Assembly (NCBI GenBank): GCA_035433705.1
Contig: DAORVK010000013.1
Span: 5,872 to 69,871 of the forward strand
Direction of reading: 5' to 3'
From: CADEFQ01 sp035433705
Lineage (GTDB): Bacteria > Pseudomonadota > Gammaproteobacteria > Steroidobacterales > Steroidobacteraceae
Length of the DNA stretch: 64,000 nt
Below are positions 60,199 to 64,000 of this stretch, piece after piece. The notes below the pieces were generated by a model. It was given only the letters and a program-made list of their open reading frames with translations. It ran no database searches and had not been told where the DNA came from. The stretch's first letter is position 1, and every line of letters starts with the position of its first letter. The position numbers and the translations under genes are program-made.

Positions 60199-61765
60199 CG
60201 CCCGCGCGCAGCAGCTTCTTGTCGATCTTGCCGGTCGCGCCAAGCGGGATGGCGTCGACGAATTTCACCGCCTCCGGCATCCACCAGCGCGCGATCCGCC
60301 CCTCGAGGAAATCCAGGAATTCCTGTGCGGTCGCCGACTCGTTGGGCTTCAGCTGCACGATCAGGAGCGGCCGCTCGCCCCACTTCGGATGCGGCACGCC
60401 GATCACGGCCGCAAGCGCGGCCTTGGGGTGTGCGGCGGCGGCGTTCTCGATATCGATCGAGCTGATCCACTCGCCGCCCGACTTGATCACGTCCTTCGCC
60501 CGGTCGGTGATCCGCAGAACTCCTGTTCCGTCGATCGTCGCAATATCGCCGGTGTCGAACCAGCCTCCGGCATCGAGGAGACTCTCCGATTCGCGGCGGA
60601 AGTAGGCGCGCGCCACCGCCGCTCCACGCACCTTGAGGTGCCCGAAGCTCTTGCCGTCGTGCGCCACGGGACCACCCTCGTCATCGGTGAGTTTCATGTC
60701 AACGTTGAAGATCGCGCGACCCTGCTCGAGCGCCGGCGTGGCCAGATCGGGCGGTGCGTTCACGGTGCCAACCGGCGACATCTCGGTCATGCCCCAGCCA
60801 TGACGCACTTCGATGCCATACTTTTCCTGATACGCACGCAAGAGCGCCTCGGGAGCCGCTGACCCGCCGCTGACGATGCGCTTCAGGGTTGTCGGGCGCA
60901 CGCGCTCGCGCTCGAGAAACTGCAGGAGACCCTGCCATACAGTGGGCACGCCCGCCGCGAAAGTGACGCCTTCGGTCTCCATCAGCTCGAACACGGACCC
61001 GCCGTCGAGTCTTGCGCCCGGCAAGACCAGCTTCGCTCCGGCTGCCGGCGCCGCGAACGCCAGCCCCCATGCGTTCGCATGAAACATCGGCACGATGGCG
61101 AGCACGACGTCGCGGCCCGAAAAACCAAGCACGTCGGGCATCAGGGTCGACAGGCCGTGCAGATAATTGGAACGGTGTGAGTAGAGCACGCCTTTCGGAT
61201 CACCCGTGGTTCCGGAGGTGTAGCAGAGGCCCGCCGCCGTATCCTCCGCAAAGTCTCCCCACACACATCCGGTGTCGCGGCCGGCGATCCAGCTCTCGTA
61301 TGAGACGGCGGCAAGATCTCCTGGCAGTTGCGCTTCATCGGCCAGCAGCACCACACGCTCGACGGAAGCGCAACGCGGCAGGATCTGCTTGAGGATCGGC
61401 ACGCAGAGCGCATCCGCAAGAATCAGCCGGTCTGCCGCGTGGTTGACGATCCAGGCGAGCTGCTCGATCGGCAGGCGCGGATTGAGTGTGTGGCAGACCG
61501 CGCCGATACCCATGATCCCGTACCACGCCTCGAGATGACGCGCACTGTTGAACGCGAGCGTCGCCACGCGATCCTCGCGTACGATGCCGTGCTCGAGGAG
61601 TGCGTGCGAGAGTTGTTTGGCGCGCCGGTGAATATCTGCGTAGTTGCAGCGGGTGACCGGCCCTTCATTCGAGCGCGAGACGACTTCGCGGTCACCGTGC
61701 CAGCGGCGTGCATGCTCGAGGAAGCGGTCGAGCGTCAGGGGCCAGTGCTGCATGAGTCCTGGCAT
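60182..61765 (-). CDS. Acyl-CoA ligase (medium/long-chain fatty acid type)
   Basis: An AMP-forming ligase of about 527 residues from ATG 61765, preceded by GGGAGG. The P-loop is YTSGTTGDPKGVLYSHRS. Other motifs are GWGMTEMSPVG, WFDTGDIATID, ITDRAKDVIKSGGEWIS and the catalytic C-terminal lysine in GATGKIDKKLLR. The pattern fits fatty-acid--CoA ligases of the 3-(methylthio)propionate or AlkK type. It follows lpdA by 28 bp and may share its transcript; the substrate is not resolved. Confidence 0.9.
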   Translation of the reverse strand: MPGLMQHWPLTLDRFLEHARRWHGDREVVSRSNEGPVTRCNYADIHRRAKQLSHALLEHGIVREDRVATLAFNSARHLEAWYGIMGIGAVCHTLNPRLPIEQLAWIVNHAADRLILADALCVPILKQILPRCASVERVVLLADEAQLPGDLAAVSYESWIAGRDTGCVWGDFAEDTAAGLCYTSGTTGDPKGVLYSHRSNYLHGLSTLMPDVLGFSGRDVVLAIVPMFHANAWGLAFAAPAAGAKLVLPGARLDGGSVFELMETEGVTFAAGVPTVWQGLLQFLERERVRPTTLKRIVSGGSAAPEALLRAYQEKYGIEVRHGWGMTEMSPVGTVNAPPDLATPALEQGRAIFNVDMKLTDDEGGPVAHDGKSFGHLKVRGAAVARAYFRRESESLLDAGGWFDTGDIATIDGTGVLRITDRAKDVIKSGGEWISSIDIENAAAAHPKAALAAVIGVPHPKWGERPLLIVQLKPNESATAQEFLDFLEGRIARWWMPEAVKFVDAIPLGATGKIDKKLLRAGVICPA

Positions 61766-61793
61766 GCCGCCTCCCGTGCGGTTGGCTGTAGTC

Positions 61794-63227
61794 CTAGGCC
61801 TTGTTCGGAATATCGATGGCCCGTTTGTCGGCGGCCAGCGCCGCCTCGTGCAGCGCCTCCGAAAGGGTCGGGTGTGCGTGAATCGTGCGCTGCAGATCCT
61901 CGGTGCTTGCCGAGTACTCCATCGCAAGTACCGCCTCGGCGATCAGTTCGCCCGCCATCGGTCCGATGACATGCACGCCGAGAATTTCGTCGTCGTCCAT
62001 CGCTGACACGATTTTCGCGAAGCCCGCGCCCGCCTCCATCGCGCGCGCGCGCCCACTCGCCATGAAGGGAAATGTGCCGACCTTGTACGGCCGGCCGCTC
62101 GATTTGACCTGCTCTTCGGTCTGCCCCACCCAGGCGATCTCCGGAGCTGTGTAGATCACCGACGGGATGGTCTGGTAGTTCACTTCGCCATAGCGGCCTG
62201 CCAGGAGATCGGCCACCATGACGCCCTCCTCCTTGCCCTTGTGCGCGAGCATCGGCCCGCGGACGAGGTCGCCCACTGCCCAGACGTTCGGCACGCCGGT
62301 GCGGCAGGCGTGATCCACGACGACAAAGCCGCGTTCATCGAGCTTCACACCCGTGCCCTCGGCCAGCAGGTTGTGCGAGTTCGGTTTGCGACCCACGGCG
62401 ACAACCAGTGTGTCGACCTTGACGCTCTGCACCGCACCCTGTGCGTCCGTGTACGCCACATCGACCGCCCCCTTCGCGGCCTTCGCGGCGGTCACTTTCG
62501 TGCCGAGGCGAATATCGAGTCCGAGCTTCCTGAAATGCCGCAAGGCCTCCTTCGACACCGCCCCGTCGGCCATCGGCAGGAAATCCGGCAGCGCCTCGAG
62601 CACCACCACTTCCGAGCCGAGACGGCGCCACACGCTGCCTAGTTCGAGACCGATCACGCCCGCGCCGATCACGCCGAGGCGCTGGGGTATCGCCTCGAGT
62701 TCGAGTGCACCCCACGAATCGATGATGTGCTTGCCGTCGAAGGGCAGTGACTTCAGCTCCACCGGCACCGACCCTGACGCCAGGATCACGTGCTTCGCTG
62801 CGAGTTCGCGCTCGGTGCCGTCGTGCGCCGTGTACTCCACGCGCCCCGCCGCCAGCAGCCTGCCGTGACCGGCGAGTGCGGTGACGCCAGCCGCCTTGAA
62901 GAGGCCCGCGATCCCCTGGGTCATGCCCTTGACGATCGTCGCACGACGCTTCTGCATCGCGGCAAGATCCACCGTGATGCCACTTGCCTTGATGCCATGT
63001 GCGGCGAACTCGTGTTGCGCGCGATGCAGCAACTCGGTCGATTCCAGCAGCACTTTCGACGGAATGCAGCCCGCGTTCAGGCAGGTGCCACCGAGCGCGC
63101 TCGAGCCGTCGCGGTTCTGCCACTCGTCGATGCAGGCGACGCTCAACTTGTTCTGCGCGGCGCGGATTGCGGCCGGGTAACCCGCCGGACCTCCGCCGAT
63201 GACGACGACGTCGTATGAATCAGCCAT
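61794..63227 (-). CDS. lpdA: Dihydrolipoyl dehydrogenase (E3)
   Basis: A flavoprotein of about 477 residues. The FAD loop GGGPAGYPAAIRAAQ and the redox disulfide GGTCLNAGCIPSK (C49, C54) are present, then the NAD loop GAGVIGLELGSVW, AVGRKPNS, and the catalytic HAHPTLSEALHEAAL at the C-terminus. It reoxidises lipoyl groups of E2 in 2-oxoglutarate dehydrogenase. It lies 11 bp after the E2 gene. AGAGGTGA precedes the ATG. Confidence 0.95.
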   Translation of the reverse strand: MADSYDVVVIGGGPAGYPAAIRAAQNKLSVACIDEWQNRDGSSALGGTCLNAGCIPSKVLLESTELLHRAQHEFAAHGIKASGITVDLAAMQKRRATIVKGMTQGIAGLFKAAGVTALAGHGRLLAAGRVEYTAHDGTERELAAKHVILASGSVPVELKSLPFDGKHIIDSWGALELEAIPQRLGVIGAGVIGLELGSVWRRLGSEVVVLEALPDFLPMADGAVSKEALRHFRKLGLDIRLGTKVTAAKAAKGAVDVAYTDAQGAVQSVKVDTLVVAVGRKPNSHNLLAEGTGVKLDERGFVVVDHACRTGVPNVWAVGDLVRGPMLAHKGKEEGVMVADLLAGRYGEVNYQTIPSVIYTAPEIAWVGQTEEQVKSSGRPYKVGTFPFMASGRARAMEAGAGFAKIVSAMDDDEILGVHVIGPMAGELIAEAVLAMEYSASTEDLQRTIHAHPTLSEALHEAALAADKRAIDIPNKA

Positions 63228-63238
63228 GGCTCACCTCT

Positions 63239-64000
63239 TCAGACTCCGAGCAGCACGCGCGCCGGATCCTCGAGCGCATCCTTGACCGCGACGAGGAACT
63301 GCACGGCTTCGCGGCCGTCGATGATGCGATGATCGTAGGTGACCGCGAGATTCATGATCGGCCGCACGACGATCTCGCCGTTCACCACCACTGGCCGCTC
63401 CTGCGTCTTGTGCATGCCGAGAATCGCACTCTGCGGTGTGTTCACGATCGGCGTCGAGAGCAGCGAGCCGAACACGCCGCCGTTGGTGATCGTGAACGTA
63501 CCGCCGGTGAGGTCTTCGATCGCGATCGAGCCCTGCCGCGCCTTGACCGCGAACGCGCCGATCTCTTTCTCGATATCGGCGAGACTCTTGAGATCGGCAT
63601 CGCGCACGACGGGCACCATGAGGCCGCGATCAGTCGAGACGGCCACACCAATGTCGTAATACTCGTGGTACACGATGTCGGTGCCCTCGACCGAGGCGTT
63701 CACGACCGGGAACTTCTTCAGAGCCTCGATCGAAGCTTTGACGAACAGGCCCATGAAGCCGAGCTTCACGCCGTGCTCCTTCTCGAAGCGGTCCTTGTAG
63801 CGTGCACGCAGCGCGATGACTGCCGAAAGATCCACTTCGTTGAAGGTGGTGAGCAATGCCTGCGTCGCTTGCGCCTGCACCAGCCGCTCCGCAATCCGTT
63901 GGCGCAACCGCGTCATCGGCACGCGCTGGTCCACGCGGCCTGCGCGCGCTGCGGGAGTCGCGGTCGCGGTTGCCGTCGCGGGAGCGGCCGGCGCCGGGGC
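63239..64000 (-). CDS. sucB: Dihydrolipoamide succinyltransferase (E2), C-terminal part
   Basis: This is the C-terminal 253 residues of the 2-oxoglutarate dehydrogenase E2; the gene runs off the right edge, so the lipoyl and most of the E1/E3-binding region is missing. The visible part begins in an Ala/Thr/Pro linker, then RVPMTRLRQRIAERLV, the catalytic domain with TTFNEVDLSAVI and GVAVSTDRGLMVPVVRDAD, and the active-site DHRIIDGREAVQFL. These are diagnostic for the succinyl-transferring type. The order sucB-lpdA suggests a sucAB-lpd operon. Confidence 0.93.
   Translation of the reverse strand, partial: APAPAAPATATATATPAARAGRVDQRVPMTRLRQRIAERLVQAQATQALLTTFNEVDLSAVIALRARYKDRFEKEHGVKLGFMGLFVKASIEALKKFPVVNASVEGTDIVYHEYYDIGVAVSTDRGLMVPVVRDADLKSLADIEKEIGAFAVKARQGSIAIEDLTGGTFTITNGGVFGSLLSTPIVNTPQSAILGMHKTQERPVVVNGEIVVRPIMNLAVTYDHRIIDGREAVQFLVAVKDALEDPARVLLGV

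Overview
The window comes from a high-GC Gram-negative bacterium. The evidence for a gammaproteobacterium is the fused aspartokinase/homoserine dehydrogenase (ThrA) heading a thrABC operon, a RelA-type synthetase with a degenerate hydrolase half, and the run yebC-ruvCAB-ybgC-tolQRAB-pal-cpoB-queE-queC-tRNA-Lys. That gene order, the many TonB-linked parts and the CoA-based catabolic genes suggest Xanthomonadales, Nevskiales or Steroidobacterales relatives. This placement is inference from gene order only. Nearly all the DNA is coding. No rRNA, phage, transposase or CRISPR array is visible.

Left part (1-16.6 kb): the start of a YgjP-like metallopeptidase gene; an ABC-2 exporter pair followed by threonine aldolase; a TPR protein; TatD; a leftward thrA-thrB-thrC operon ending in a NERD-domain membrane protein; then a rightward row of XdhC, an MFS carrier, a Rieske oxygenase, a small helical protein and a MocA-like nucleotidyltransferase. 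A short-chain dehydrogenase and a polysaccharide deacetylase follow.

16.6-28.3 kb: a leftward complex iron-sulfur molybdoenzyme operon (catalytic, four-cluster ferredoxin and NrfD/DmsC-like membrane subunits, plus the sulfurtransferase FdhD). It is divergent from a TonB-dependent receptor across the only intergenic gap longer than 300 bp. Next come leucine-catabolism genes (isovaleryl-CoA dehydrogenase and the biotin subunit of a methylcrotonyl-CoA carboxylase) and a YjdF-like membrane protein. The carboxylase gene carries a 72-bp near-perfect palindrome in frame; a half copy forms the 5' end of queC 22 kb away.

28.4-37.5 kb: a leftward, tightly overlapping 12-gene Tad/Flp pilus operon: pilin, TadG, TadE-like proteins, an unknown exported protein, a 59-residue minor pilin, CpaB, secretin, TadA, TadB, TadC, a DUF192 protein and a second TadE-like protein. 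It has no prepilin peptidase and no TadZ.

37.6-46.6 kb: an exported D-2-hydroxyacid dehydrogenase homologue with an alpha/beta hydrolase, a CpxRA-like two-component pair, a fasciclin protein and an RND efflux pump with its adaptor. 46.6-56 kb: the queuosine, Tol-Pal, RuvABC and YebC block ending in tRNA-Lys(UUU), whose first bases contain the queC stop codon. 56-64 kb: relA, an unusual membrane protein joining two receiver-like domains to a TonB C-terminal domain, then a leftward sucB-lpdA-acyl-CoA ligase set. Start codons were chosen from ribosome-binding sites, overlaps and family lengths; several remain uncertain and are flagged.
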